Shown: positions 1-6,180, numbered from the stretch's first letter. The stretch is 7,400 nucleotides of DNA from an uncultured Ruminococcus sp. (GCA_946537565.1 CAMNFW010000103.1:1-7400); one strand, 5' to 3'. The notes: generated from the sequence alone by a model not told the origin. Numbers and translations are program-made.

Positions 1-1
1 C

Positions 2-1000
2 GCAAGAGCTGAATATTCCCCTGAGCAGCTGTTTGTCCGTACAGTGAGAAATACTGCTGCTTCACTGGGCGGCTATGAGATCGCTACTTATTCATTCGTT
101 TCTCCTAAGTATTTCGAGAAGATCAATCTTCCTGAAAACAGCAGGCTCCGCAATGTGGTAAAGATCATTAACCCTCTCGGTGAGGATACCAGCGTTATGA
201 GAACTACTTCCCTGCCTTCAATGCTGGACGTACTTTCTCTTAACTACAACAACAGAAATGAAGCTGCTTGTCTCTTTGAGATCTCAAAGGAGTACCTCCC
301 GGCTGCTGAGGAAAAACCATATATCAACGGCGATACCCTTGCCAGCGGCGGTAAGAAGCATAAGTATGAATACTCTCTCCCTGACGAGATACAGACCCTT
401 GTTATTGGTATGTACGGCGGAGATGCTGACTTCTATACTCTCAAAGGTATGGTTGAACAGCTGCTGGCTGAAATCAGGATCAGTGATGTTGAATATATCA
501 GAGCTATGGACTGTGATGCTTTCGATGAAAAATTCGCTCTCCACCCCGGCAGAAGCGCTGTTATCATGAAGGACGGCAAGGCTCTCGGCTTCTTAGGTGA
601 GCTTCACCCACAGGTTCAGGAGAAATATGAATTAGGCGCTAAAACCTATGCAGCAAAGCTTGTTATACCTGAGCTTATGGCTGCTGCAAACGATAAGATC
701 ACTTACAAGCCTCTGCCCAAATTCCCGGCTACTACCCGTGACCTCAGCCTTATCGTTAATGATGATGTTCCGGTTGCTGAACTGGAAAAGGCTATAAAGG
801 GAGCTGTTGGAAAGATTCTGGAAAAGATTACCCTCTTCGATGTTTACAAAGGCAAGCAGATCGAAGCCGGCAAAAAGAGCGTTTCCTACTCTATCTCAAT
901 GCGCTCACACGACGGCACTCTCACTGATGAACAGGCTGACAGTGCTGTTAAAAAAGCTCTTAAGGCTCTTGCAAATATCGGTGCAGAGCTGAGAGGCTGA
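2..1000 (+). CDS. pheT: Phenylalanine--tRNA ligase beta subunit, C-terminal part (5' end outside window)
   Basis: Beta chain of the cytoplasmic alpha2-beta2 phenylalanyl-tRNA synthetase, which charges tRNA-Phe. The frame is open from base 2 to the TGA at 998-1000, giving 332 visible residues; bacterial PheT is usually about 800, so more than half is missing to the left. The visible part starts in the synthetase-like core: NPLGEDTSVMRTT (visible residues about 57-69) and LFEISKEY are typical of that region. HPGRSA and LGELHP follow near residues 181-203. The last ~94 residues, from PKFPATTRDLSLIV onward, are the ferredoxin-fold anticodon-binding (FDX-ACB) domain. A GTG at 44 is an internal valine codon, not the start, because the homologous reading continues upstream of it. 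pheS would be expected to the left. Termination hairpins lie 32 and 89 bp downstream. Identity is very secure. Confidence 0.96.
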   Translation, partial: ARAEYSPEQLFVRTVRNTAASLGGYEIATYSFVSPKYFEKINLPENSRLRNVVKIINPLGEDTSVMRTTSLPSMLDVLSLNYNNRNEAACLFEISKEYLPAAEEKPYINGDTLASGGKKHKYEYSLPDEIQTLVIGMYGGDADFYTLKGMVEQLLAEIRISDVEYIRAMDCDAFDEKFALHPGRSAVIMKDGKALGFLGELHPQVQEKYELGAKTYAAKLVIPELMAAANDKITYKPLPKFPATTRDLSLIVNDDVPVAELEKAIKGAVGKILEKITLFDVYKGKQIEAGKKSVSYSISMRSHDGTLTDEQADSAVKKALKALANIGAELRG

Positions 1001-1031
1001 TAATTAAATATACGAACTTATCCCACAAGTC

Positions 1032-1074
1032 AATGAGACTGACAGCTGAATTTCTCCTGTCAGTCTCATTTTAT
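1032..1074 (+). terminator. Probable intrinsic terminator of pheT
   Basis: A perfect 14-bp inverted repeat (arms 1032-1045 and 1057-1070) encloses an 11-nt loop and runs into a short T run (TTTT interrupted by A). It lies 31 bp after the pheT stop. The stem is strong but the T tract is short, so it may stop transcription in both directions between the convergent pheT and spoVG genes. Confidence 0.75.
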
Positions 1075-1088
1075 CGGGCTGAAACTCA

Positions 1089-1130
1089 AAACAGCGGAGC
1101 AGGTATAAAACCCGATCCGCTGTTTATTTT
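1089..1130. terminator. Second hairpin between convergent genes, probable bidirectional terminator
   Basis: A perfect 10-bp inverted repeat (arms AAACAGCGGA at 1089-1098 and TCCGCTGTTT at 1116-1125) has a 17-nt loop. The plus strand continues with ATTTT; the minus strand ends in GTTTTGAG, so each side has a T-rich tail. Placed 71 bp beyond the spoVG stop in its transcription direction, it is the best candidate for the spoVG terminator and a backup for pheT. Confidence 0.6.
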
Positions 1131-1145
1131 ATGTTATATAGTAAA

Positions 1146-1157
1146 CCGTTTAAACGG
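1146..1157. repeat. 12-bp perfect palindrome CCGTTTAAACGG
   Basis: A self-complementary 12-mer lies 39 bp past the spoVG stop, between that stop and the bidirectional hairpin. With no loop it is a poor RNA hairpin; a protein site or chance are both possible. No function is assigned. Confidence 0.3.
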
Positions 1158-1196
1158 AATGATTCTGTCAGTCTTTGCTGTCATGTCTGAGACGAG

Positions 1197-1523
1197 TTAT
1201 TCAGCATCAGAAACTGCCGGTTTTTCGGTCTCATAAACCGCTTCATCAGCTGCTTCAGCTTCAATAAGCGCAAGCTGTGCCTGATAAGCGTCAAGAATGC
1301 TTTCCTCGAAAAGCTTTCTTGCAGATGGAGAAATTGGATGAACAATGTCTCTGAAAATGCCATTTTCGTCTTTTCTGCTTGGCATAGCTACGAAGATACG
1401 CTCATCGCCCTGAACGACCTTTATGTCATGTACAGCAAACATATCGTCGATCGTTACAGAAACAACTGCTCTCAGCCTGCCGTCAGACATGATCTTCCGG
1501 ATCTTTACATCTGTGATTTCCAT
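1197..1523 (-). CDS. spoVG: SpoVG family regulator (septation/sporulation protein)
   Basis: Small cytoplasmic nucleic-acid-binding regulator of 108 residues. In Bacillus the family affects asymmetric septation during sporulation; in other Gram-positives it acts as a broad regulator that binds DNA or RNA. The family signature is clear: MEITDVKIRK at the N-terminus, DGRLRAVVSVTIDD, FVAMPSRK (44-51) and FRDIVHPI (57-64). The tail after about residue 85 is rich in Ala and Glu and is the variable part of the family. The start is fixed by an AAAAGGAGGT ribosome binding site (1530-1539) six bases before ATG. The gene has its own sigma-A-type promoter at 1611-1639 and converges on pheT. Its presence does not prove sporulation, since non-sporulating Firmicutes also keep it. 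Confidence 0.96.
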   Translation of the reverse strand: MEITDVKIRKIMSDGRLRAVVSVTIDDMFAVHDIKVVQGDERIFVAMPSRKDENGIFRDIVHPISPSARKLFEESILDAYQAQLALIEAEAADEAVYETEKPAVSDAE

Positions 1524-1529
1524 TGAATT

Positions 1530-1552
1530 ACCTCCTTTTGCCGCAGGAGCGG
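1530..1552 (-). promoter_or_regulatory. spoVG ribosome binding site with overlapping small hairpin
   Basis: Read on the minus strand, CCGC-TCCT-GCGG (1541-1552) forms a 4-bp GC-rich hairpin one base before the Shine-Dalgarno AAAAGGAGGT (1530-1539). CTCCT inside the hairpin (1545-1549) is complementary to AGGAG of the Shine-Dalgarno (1532-1536) across an 8-nt loop, so the two pairings exclude each other. The ribosome site is certain; a control role for the pairing is speculative. Confidence 0.55.
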
Positions 1553-1610
1553 TGATATCAGAAATGTTTGGCTACTATTCATTTTTCGACAAACAATCAG
1601 TTCATTACAT

Positions 1611-1639
1611 ATTATAACTCATTTATCCAAAAAATGCAA
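1611..1639 (-). promoter_or_regulatory. Sigma-A-type promoter of spoVG
   Basis: On the minus strand, TTGCAT (1634-1639) and TATAAT (1611-1616) are separated by exactly 17 bp. The DNA upstream of the -35 box is a run of A and T tracts resembling an UP element. The predicted start near 1604 gives a leader of about 80 nt. No sigma-H-like pair at proper spacing was found, unlike the Bacillus spoVG promoter. Confidence 0.8.
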
Positions 1640-1710
1640 TACTAATTTGAAAAAATTAAAAAAATATCTTTGAATTTTTTGTTATCAATGAAAAGGTAGG
1701 AATTCTTTTA

Positions 1711-1724
1711 TGAATATTTATTCA
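1711..1724. promoter_or_regulatory. Exact match to ARG-box consensus (possible ArgR/AhrC site)
   Basis: TGAATATTTATTCA fits TGAAT-(A/T)4-ATTCA, the half-symmetric ARG box recognised by ArgR/AhrC arginine repressors, and extends to a 16-bp inverted repeat (1710-1725). It is centred about 113 bp upstream of the predicted spoVG transcription start and behind the ANTAR gene. The surrounding DNA is very AT-rich, so a chance match is quite possible. Confidence 0.3.
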
Positions 1725-1753
1725 TTTTTGTAATAACAATGCGTATCCATAAT

Positions 1754-1770
1754 GACCCTAAGTCAGGGTC
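1754..1770 (-). terminator. Weak hairpin after the ANTAR gene, possible terminator
   Basis: A 6-bp perfect stem (arms GACCCT at 1754-1759 and AGGGTC at 1765-1770) with a 5-nt loop lies 7 bp beyond the ANTAR stop codon. There is no T run on its 3' side in the minus direction, so it would be a weak terminator or an mRNA 3'-end stabiliser. Confidence 0.35.
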
Positions 1771-1776
1771 TATAGC

Positions 1777-2334
1777 CTATTTTTCATAGGTATCAATTAT
1801 TTTTACAGCAGCTTCAAGTCTGGTCTGGCGGTTGTTCATAGCCTGCTTTTCAATATAACGATGCGCCTGCGGTTCAGTGAAGCCAAGATATTTTATCAGC
1901 ACTGCCTTTGCCCTGTTGATAAGGCGTATCTCATTTATCCGTGCAAGAACAGCTGCATTCTCCGGCTCTGTTCCACTGGAGATATACTTCTGAACGTTAC
2001 CGCTGAAAGCACTCCTGTCAATTGGTTTTGATATTATACAAATATTATATTCCTCTGCCCTGCCATACAGCTCATTGGCAATGTCCGCTCCGCACAGGAG
2101 TATAACTTTGCTGCCAAAGTCAGAGGCTGCATCCTCTGCAAGTGAGGTTCCGAATTCATCATCAAGGGGCGTATCTATAACCAACAGCTGCGGTTCCTGT
2201 TCAGCTGAAAGCATCCTTCTTGCTTCATTGCCGCTGGGTGCAGCTGAAATACGTCCGAAGCCTTCGCTGTGCAGCAGCTGCCTGATCAGTGCAGCTGTTT
2301 CAGCTGATGAAGAGACGATCAGTGCTTTTTTCAT
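1777..2334 (-). CDS. ANTAR-domain response regulator (RNA-binding antiterminator) with degenerate receiver
   Basis: Protein of 185 residues. Residues about 1-115 have a CheY-like receiver layout: KKALIVSSS as the first strand, D54 in LLVIDTPLDDEFG at the phosphorylation position, and K103 in SKPID. The acidic pair normally following strand 1 is replaced by serines, so Mg-dependent phosphorylation is doubtful. Residues about 129-183 are an ANTAR domain: RLINRAKAVLIKYLGFTE, then QAHRYIEKQAMNN and EAAVKII. ANTAR domains bind paired RNA hairpins with hexanucleotide loops and prevent transcription termination (AmiR, NasT, EutV). The gene follows the glutamine synthetase-like gene by 12 bp, with GGAGA six bases before ATG, so the two are co-transcribed. 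A role in nitrogen control is inferred from that pairing. No hexaloop hairpin target was recognised in this window. Confidence 0.92.
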   Translation of the reverse strand: MKKALIVSSSAETAALIRQLLHSEGFGRISAAPSGNEARRMLSAEQEPQLLVIDTPLDDEFGTSLAEDAASDFGSKVILLCGADIANELYGRAEEYNICIISKPIDRSAFSGNVQKYISSGTEPENAAVLARINEIRLINRAKAVLIKYLGFTEPQAHRYIEKQAMNNRQTRLEAAVKIIDTYEK

Positions 2335-2346
2335 GCTTCATCTCCG

Positions 2347-3636
2347 TTATATAGTCTTGAAATATGCTGAATATTCATACTCATCTTTATCCTTAGCAAG
2401 CTCATATTCCTGAAGCAGCTTGTCCGTCTGTGCAAAAATACTGCTGCGGATCTTTTCAGGAAGTATCCGTGACACAAAACTGCTGTTTCTTGCAATTTCC
2501 AGTGCTTCATCAAGTGAAGCCGGCAGCGGTTCATGATCTGAAAAAGCAGTTTTCATATTGCTGTCCCAGAATGTACAGTCATCAGATTCTATGCCCTCAA
2601 TGCCGGCAGCAAGTATCAGCTTAAAAACCACATAGGGGTTGCAGCAGGCGTCAGCAGAACGGATCTCTATCTTTGGTGAAGTGCCGGGACAAGCTGGAAT
2701 TCGTATCAGCTGAGAGCAGTTTTCAAAGGACCAGTTGACATACTTCGGCGCATATCCGATCCCAAGCCGCTTGTATGAATTAGTGATACAATTAAGAAAT
2801 ACTGTTATCTCCCGTATGTGACGGAGAATACCGGAAATAAAGCATTTCCCTTCCCGTGACATTTTTTCCGGAGAGGCTCCGAATATATTCTCTCCATTCT
2901 TTTTCATGCTCAGGGATATGCTCAGTGCGCTGCCATGTTCATGGGGAAGAGGCTTCGGCATGAACGAAGCGTAAAGACCGCTTTGCGCTGCAATTGACTT
3001 TACCACAGTTTTATAGTGCATCATATTGTCAGCGGCTGTTACCGGTTCATTTTCACAGAACTCTATCTCATTCTGACCGGGACCATGTTTATGACAAGAG
3101 CTTTTCGGGTTAAGCCCCATTGCCTCCAATGAAAGACATATCTCTCTCCTTGGATTCTCACATTTGTCAAGGGGAGCTACATCAAGATATCCGCCCAGGT
3201 CATGAGGAATATTTGTAGGCATACCCTTTGAGTCCAGCTCAAACAGATAAAACTCACATTTTGTACCCATTTCACATGAATAATTATTCAGTCTCAGGCG
3301 GTTGATATAGCTGATAAGATCACTTCGCATATCACCGGCATAGGTCGTTCCGTCCGGATTTTTTAGATTACAGAAGAAACGTACCACCCTGCCGGACTGG
3401 GGTCTCCACGGAAGAATTGAAAGTGTAGATATATCCGGCACAAGCAAGAGATCTGAGCAGTCCTTATCCAGCGATGATGCGTCAAATGGTATGCCATAGG
3501 TTATCGCACGCTCCAGCTCATTCGGCATGACAGCTGCATTTTTCAGATTTCCTGATATATCACAGAAGGTCAGCCTGATAAATTTAACATCATTCTCACT
3601 GACAAATTTCAGTATTTCCTTTGGAGAGCCGCTCAT
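2347..3636 (-). CDS. Glutamine synthetase-like protein (type I fold), probably catalytically impaired
   Basis: Protein of 429 residues that aligns along its length with type I (GlnA) glutamine synthetases (about 444). Shared blocks: VKFIRLTFCDISGNLKN, FDASS (51-55), PWRPQSGRVVRFFC, NPRREICLSLEAMG, PGQNEIEF, FMPKPL, NSYKRL (286-291), LIRIPA, KIEIRSADACCNPY. Using Salmonella numbering, many active-site residues differ: E129 is K126, E212 is K183, H269 is S239, flap E327 is deleted (GYEAP reads GYAP), R339 is C307 and R355 is K322. E131, E220, R321, R344, E357 and R359 equivalents remain. The segment after FDASS is about four residues shorter than in Bacillus. The start is ATG at 3636, six bases after GGAGGT; an in-frame TTG at 3654 lies ahead of that site. 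It heads an operon with the ANTAR gene, suggesting a sensor role. A divergent ligase is the alternative. Confidence 0.9.
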   Translation of the reverse strand: MSGSPKEILKFVSENDVKFIRLTFCDISGNLKNAAVMPNELERAITYGIPFDASSLDKDCSDLLLVPDISTLSILPWRPQSGRVVRFFCNLKNPDGTTYAGDMRSDLISYINRLRLNNYSCEMGTKCEFYLFELDSKGMPTNIPHDLGGYLDVAPLDKCENPRREICLSLEAMGLNPKSSCHKHGPGQNEIEFCENEPVTAADNMMHYKTVVKSIAAQSGLYASFMPKPLPHEHGSALSISLSMKKNGENIFGASPEKMSREGKCFISGILRHIREITVFLNCITNSYKRLGIGYAPKYVNWSFENCSQLIRIPACPGTSPKIEIRSADACCNPYVVFKLILAAGIEGIESDDCTFWDSNMKTAFSDHEPLPASLDEALEIARNSSFVSRILPEKIRSSIFAQTDKLLQEYELAKDKDEYEYSAYFKTI

Positions 3637-3642
3637 ACAATT

Positions 3643-3698
3643 ACCTCCGGTCAATAAATTTCCACAATAATTATATCACTCCTCTATTCTTATGTCAA
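3643..3698 (-). promoter_or_regulatory. Consensus sigma-A promoter and RBS of the GS-like/ANTAR operon
   Basis: On the minus strand, TTGACA (3693-3698) and TATAAT (3670-3675) are both perfect and separated by 17 bp. The predicted start near 3663 leaves a leader of only about 27 nt, followed by GGAGGT (3643-3648) six bases from ATG. Such a short leader has no room for a riboswitch or for ANTAR-target hairpins, so initiation is probably strong and any control acts elsewhere. Confidence 0.88.
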
Positions 3699-3829
3699 GT
3701 TTTTTTAGCTGACGTTTCTGCCCTTTGACCTGCATGATCTGCCGGAAATTATACGCTCAGGCTCCTGTTATTGACGCTGAAAAATATTATAGGCAAGGCA
3801 GTTTTATCCAAAACACTCATTCCGGCTCA
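3699..3829. other. Intergenic gap between solute-binding protein gene and GS-like operon
   Basis: The gap beyond the lipoprotein stop shows no convincing intrinsic terminator. It has a 7-bp inverted repeat with arms far apart (GCCGGAA at 3741-3747, TTCCGGC at 3820-3826). It also has an isolated minus-strand TATAAT (3748-3753) without a good -35 box. Read-through from the lipoprotein gene into the GS-like operon cannot be excluded. Confidence 0.4.
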
Positions 3830-5356
3830 TCATGATTTTTCGCTGACCATTATCGACACACGATCCTGCATCATTTCTGCTGTATCATCAGCATTTCTCT
3901 CGCCGGCAAAAAATGGTGCTAATTCTTCATTTATGATATTCCACAGATCATCGTCAAGGTTTGAATCCAGCCTTGAGGTGCTGTTGATATACTCAGTTAT
4001 TTTTTCACATTCAGCTTTTGTGGGGTAGCCTGCATCAAACTCTGTTCCCTGTGCCTGCTGGATATTCTTCTCGCCCTCATGCTCAGATGCCTCTTCCTTA
4101 ATTTTTTCAAAGGCTCGGTTATTGACAGGGAAGCCAAATTCACTGTGATCTTCCAGCTCTCCGGTCTCCTCGTTGTAATAGTCATAATAATGATCATCGG
4201 CGTATTGATATTCATATCCACAAAGTTCACGCAGAAACAGCCATGCACCATACTGCTTTTCCTCAGACGATGCTGAACAGATGCCAAATCTTTCCGAGGT
4301 TGAAAAAAATGAACCGCTGCCGTCTTCAGTAGGATATCCCACAAGGATATTTTCAGTTTTGGTAAAATCCGTATCCGTGATATCGTGCATTGTTCCGTGA
4401 TAGCTTCCGAATCCGGTTATGAACGCAGTATTCAAAAAATTAACTGCATTATGATCATATTCATTATAATCATAGTCAAGTGAATACGGGAAGGTGTCAA
4501 GAAACTCCAGGATATCAATGAATTCCGGAGAATCAAAGCTGCACGTTCCATTTTTATAATCAATAAAACGAGTTATATCTCCACGAATAATTGTCATATA
4601 AACATAATCTCTTGTATTATGTCCCTGTATCTTTGTACCCTCAGGCATCGCCGCCCAGTGCTCCTTGAACTCGTCCAGAGTCCAGTTTTCCTTGTCACCC
4701 ACATACTCTCTCTTTCCCACAAGAGTGTTTACCTGAAATTTCAAAGGCATATAATTCAGCTTTCCGTCTGTTTCACAAAGCTCTAAAACGTGAGAATTAA
4801 GAGTGTCCATATTTATCTCTTCATCGCTGCTCATAAATTTGTTCAGGTCAGTGAAAGCGCCCTTGTTTGCAAGATTTTCAAAAAGACCGCCTCTGTCAGG
4901 GATTGTATAATCCGGGATTATATCAAATACTCCGCCCTTCATGATATCAGTGGTCAGCTGCATTTTAACAGCTGCTGTCCCCTCTTCTGTAATACTGTAA
5001 CCTCCGCCGGGAAGATCTGGTTCACTGGATTCATTATAGCTTTGGTCGTAGTATTGTGAATAGTCTATAAATTCTATTCTATAGCCGTTATCCTCCTGAT
5101 TGAAGTCATCTATCGCTTCCATTATCTGACCGTCAAGCTTGTCTCTGCCGTTAAGGAAAACTGCCATTTTCAAGGTTATTTCTTCTGATGATCTTTCCGG
5201 GGAAGAGCCGGCTTGTTCTTCTTTGTCAGTCATCTGAATGTCAGCTGATGCACTGCTGTCAGCTTTTTCCGAAGTTGGTGCAGCAGATGAACATGAAACA
5301 GCCCCCATTGCTGCCAGCGCAAAAATCAGTGCCGAAGTCTTTTTTATAATATTCAT
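3830..5356 (-). CDS. Extracellular solute-binding lipoprotein (ABC transporter type, probably family 1)
   Basis: Secreted lipoprotein of 508 residues expected to capture a solute outside the membrane for an ABC importer. The N-terminus is a lipoprotein signal peptide: basic NIIKK, hydrophobic core ALIFALAAMGA, then AVSC with lipidated C22. A Ser/Ala/Glu-rich linker runs to about residue 60. The mature domain begins at ITLKMAVFLNGRDKLDG, with NQEDNGYRIEFIDY, LNYMPLKFQVNTLVG, WTLDEF and SERFGICSASSEEKQYGAWLFLREL matching the usual solute-binding architecture. The end, DDTAEMMQDRVSIMVSE, resembles the C-terminus of sugar-binding proteins of this class. Several stretches are very rich in Tyr and Asp (97-107, 291-301, 380-396). 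No permease or ATPase gene is adjacent, so the substrate is unknown; a carbohydrate is a guess. The start has GGAGG (5364-5368) seven bases upstream. Confidence 0.85.
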   Translation of the reverse strand: MNIIKKTSALIFALAAMGAVSCSSAAPTSEKADSSASADIQMTDKEEQAGSSPERSSEEITLKMAVFLNGRDKLDGQIMEAIDDFNQEDNGYRIEFIDYSQYYDQSYNESSEPDLPGGGYSITEEGTAAVKMQLTTDIMKGGVFDIIPDYTIPDRGGLFENLANKGAFTDLNKFMSSDEEINMDTLNSHVLELCETDGKLNYMPLKFQVNTLVGKREYVGDKENWTLDEFKEHWAAMPEGTKIQGHNTRDYVYMTIIRGDITRFIDYKNGTCSFDSPEFIDILEFLDTFPYSLDYDYNEYDHNAVNFLNTAFITGFGSYHGTMHDITDTDFTKTENILVGYPTEDGSGSFFSTSERFGICSASSEEKQYGAWLFLRELCGYEYQYADDHYYDYYNEETGELEDHSEFGFPVNNRAFEKIKEEASEHEGEKNIQQAQGTEFDAGYPTKAECEKITEYINSTSRLDSNLDDDLWNIINEELAPFFAGERNADDTAEMMQDRVSIMVSEKS

Positions 5357-5384
5357 TTTCTTTCCTCCGCTTTATATTATTTGT

Positions 5385-5399
5385 CTGCCATAAAGGCAG
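5385..5399. repeat. Small hairpin in the lipoprotein gene leader
   Basis: CTGCC (5385-5389) and GGCAG (5395-5399) form a 5-bp stem with a 5-nt loop, 28 bp before the lipoprotein start codon. It has no T tract in the minus direction, so it is not a good terminator for pnuC. It may be a leader structure or chance. Confidence 0.3.
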
Positions 5400-5405
5400 G
5401 ATCTA

Positions 5406-5438
5406 TTTATATACACGTTAATCAGAAAGAAAGTGTAA
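5406..5438 (-). promoter_or_regulatory. Possible promoter of the solute-binding lipoprotein gene
   Basis: On the minus strand, TTACAC (5433-5438) is followed after 17 bp by TGTATA (5410-5415); an alternative -10, TATAAA (5406-5411), has only a poor -35 at normal spacing. Both readings are weak, and the gene might also be read from pnuC, whose stop is 122 bp away. Confidence 0.3.
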
Positions 5439-5478
5439 CATTTTTTTCAATGCGCCGTTTTATTTCTCACTTGCCAAT

Positions 5479-6162
5479 TTATTGGTTTTGCCTCTTCTCC
5501 ATTTTTTTCCAGCTTACAAAACCATATATATCATTCACCAGAAATGCCGCAAAACATACCAGAACTGAAATATATGATGTGTTTTCCAGCGATGCCATTC
5601 CCCAGAGTATTATAAGTATAATATCATTGCAGGCATAGGCTGCGGCAAAATACGGACTGCGCCGGAATGTGAGATAAACTGCCGCAAAGCTTGTTGTAAC
5701 GGACACTGTGCTTGGAATAAGATTTGCTGTGCCGAAGTGACGGAGAATGAAATAAAACAGTACCGTCACAGCTGCTGTCAGCACTGCCATAAATACGATC
5801 TCCGGCAGCTTTATATGATTCACCTTTACCTCTGAACGTTTGCCGTTATAAGGATTTCTCAGCCATGATACCAGTGATATCACAGCCATTGGCGCTGTCA
5901 TTCCCATGTACGTTATCATTTCTCCGTAATAGCTGAATGTCCACGAAATATAACCGTACAGCAGACTGAATACTATCATCAGGACCTGTGCAGCCGGATT
6001 TCCCTTCGCCGCAAATATCAGCGATGTTACCCCCAGTATCGAGGCTGCAAGAGTTAAATAATTCTCCCTGTCAAAGATTATAAATGACAGTATTATCGCC
6101 GTACAGGATATGCCCCACAGCAGCCTTTCACCAAGACTGAAATATTCTGCCAGCTTCTTCAT
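5479..6162 (-). CDS. pnuC: PnuC family nicotinamide riboside/NMN-type transporter
   Basis: Integral membrane protein of 227 residues that takes up an NAD precursor (nicotinamide riboside in characterised homologues) by facilitated diffusion, with trapping by phosphorylation inside the cell. About seven to eight hydrophobic segments are visible, near residues 13-31, 36-52, 56-78, 82-101, 120-143, 148-165, 170-190 and 196-216. Family blocks include SILGVTSLIFAAKGNPAAQV, SLLYGYISW, YYGEMITY, GMTAPMAVISLVSWLRNPY, TSFAAVYLTFRRSP and FLVNDIYGFVSW. Polar family positions such as Q59, W100, N104, N179 and N210 are present. ATG at 6162 is preferred because the MKKLAEYFSLGERLLWG start matches the family. 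An in-frame ATG at 6195 lies before the AAAGGAG site (6174-6180), and a GTG is only two bases after it. A terminator-like hairpin abuts the ribosome site. No NAD salvage enzyme gene is nearby. Confidence 0.93.
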   Translation of the reverse strand: MKKLAEYFSLGERLLWGISCTAIILSFIIFDRENYLTLAASILGVTSLIFAAKGNPAAQVLMIVFSLLYGYISWTFSYYGEMITYMGMTAPMAVISLVSWLRNPYNGKRSEVKVNHIKLPEIVFMAVLTAAVTVLFYFILRHFGTANLIPSTVSVTTSFAAVYLTFRRSPYFAAAYACNDIILIILWGMASLENTSYISVLVCFAAFLVNDIYGFVSWKKMEKRQNQ

Positions 6163-6180
6163 TTTGTTCACTTCTCCTTT

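Noticed and set aside
44..46. GTG as a start codon for a short pheT-like gene
   Set aside because: The reading frame and PheT similarity continue upstream to base 2, so the gene is cut by the window edge, not short.
1698..1715. Sigma-H-like promoter (AGGAATT and GAAT)
   Set aside because: The boxes are only 7 bp apart, too close for sigma-H, and point away from spoVG.
2075..2413. Plus-strand open frame of 112 codons across the ANTAR and GS-like genes
   Set aside because: It is low-complexity and Ser-rich, antisense to two clear genes, with no plausible start context.
3652..3654. TTG start for the GS-like gene
   Set aside because: It lies upstream of, and would overlap, the GGAGGT ribosome site; ATG at 3636 has ideal six-base spacing.
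3725..3753. Promoter-like TTGACC and ATTATA on the plus strand, and isolated TATAAT on the minus strand
   Set aside because: The plus pair has a poor -10 and would only read antisense into the lipoprotein gene; the minus TATAAT has no acceptable -35 box.
4790..5059. Plus-strand open frame of 89 codons opposite the lipoprotein gene
   Set aside because: It has no ribosome site or recognisable domain and lies wholly opposite a well-supported gene.
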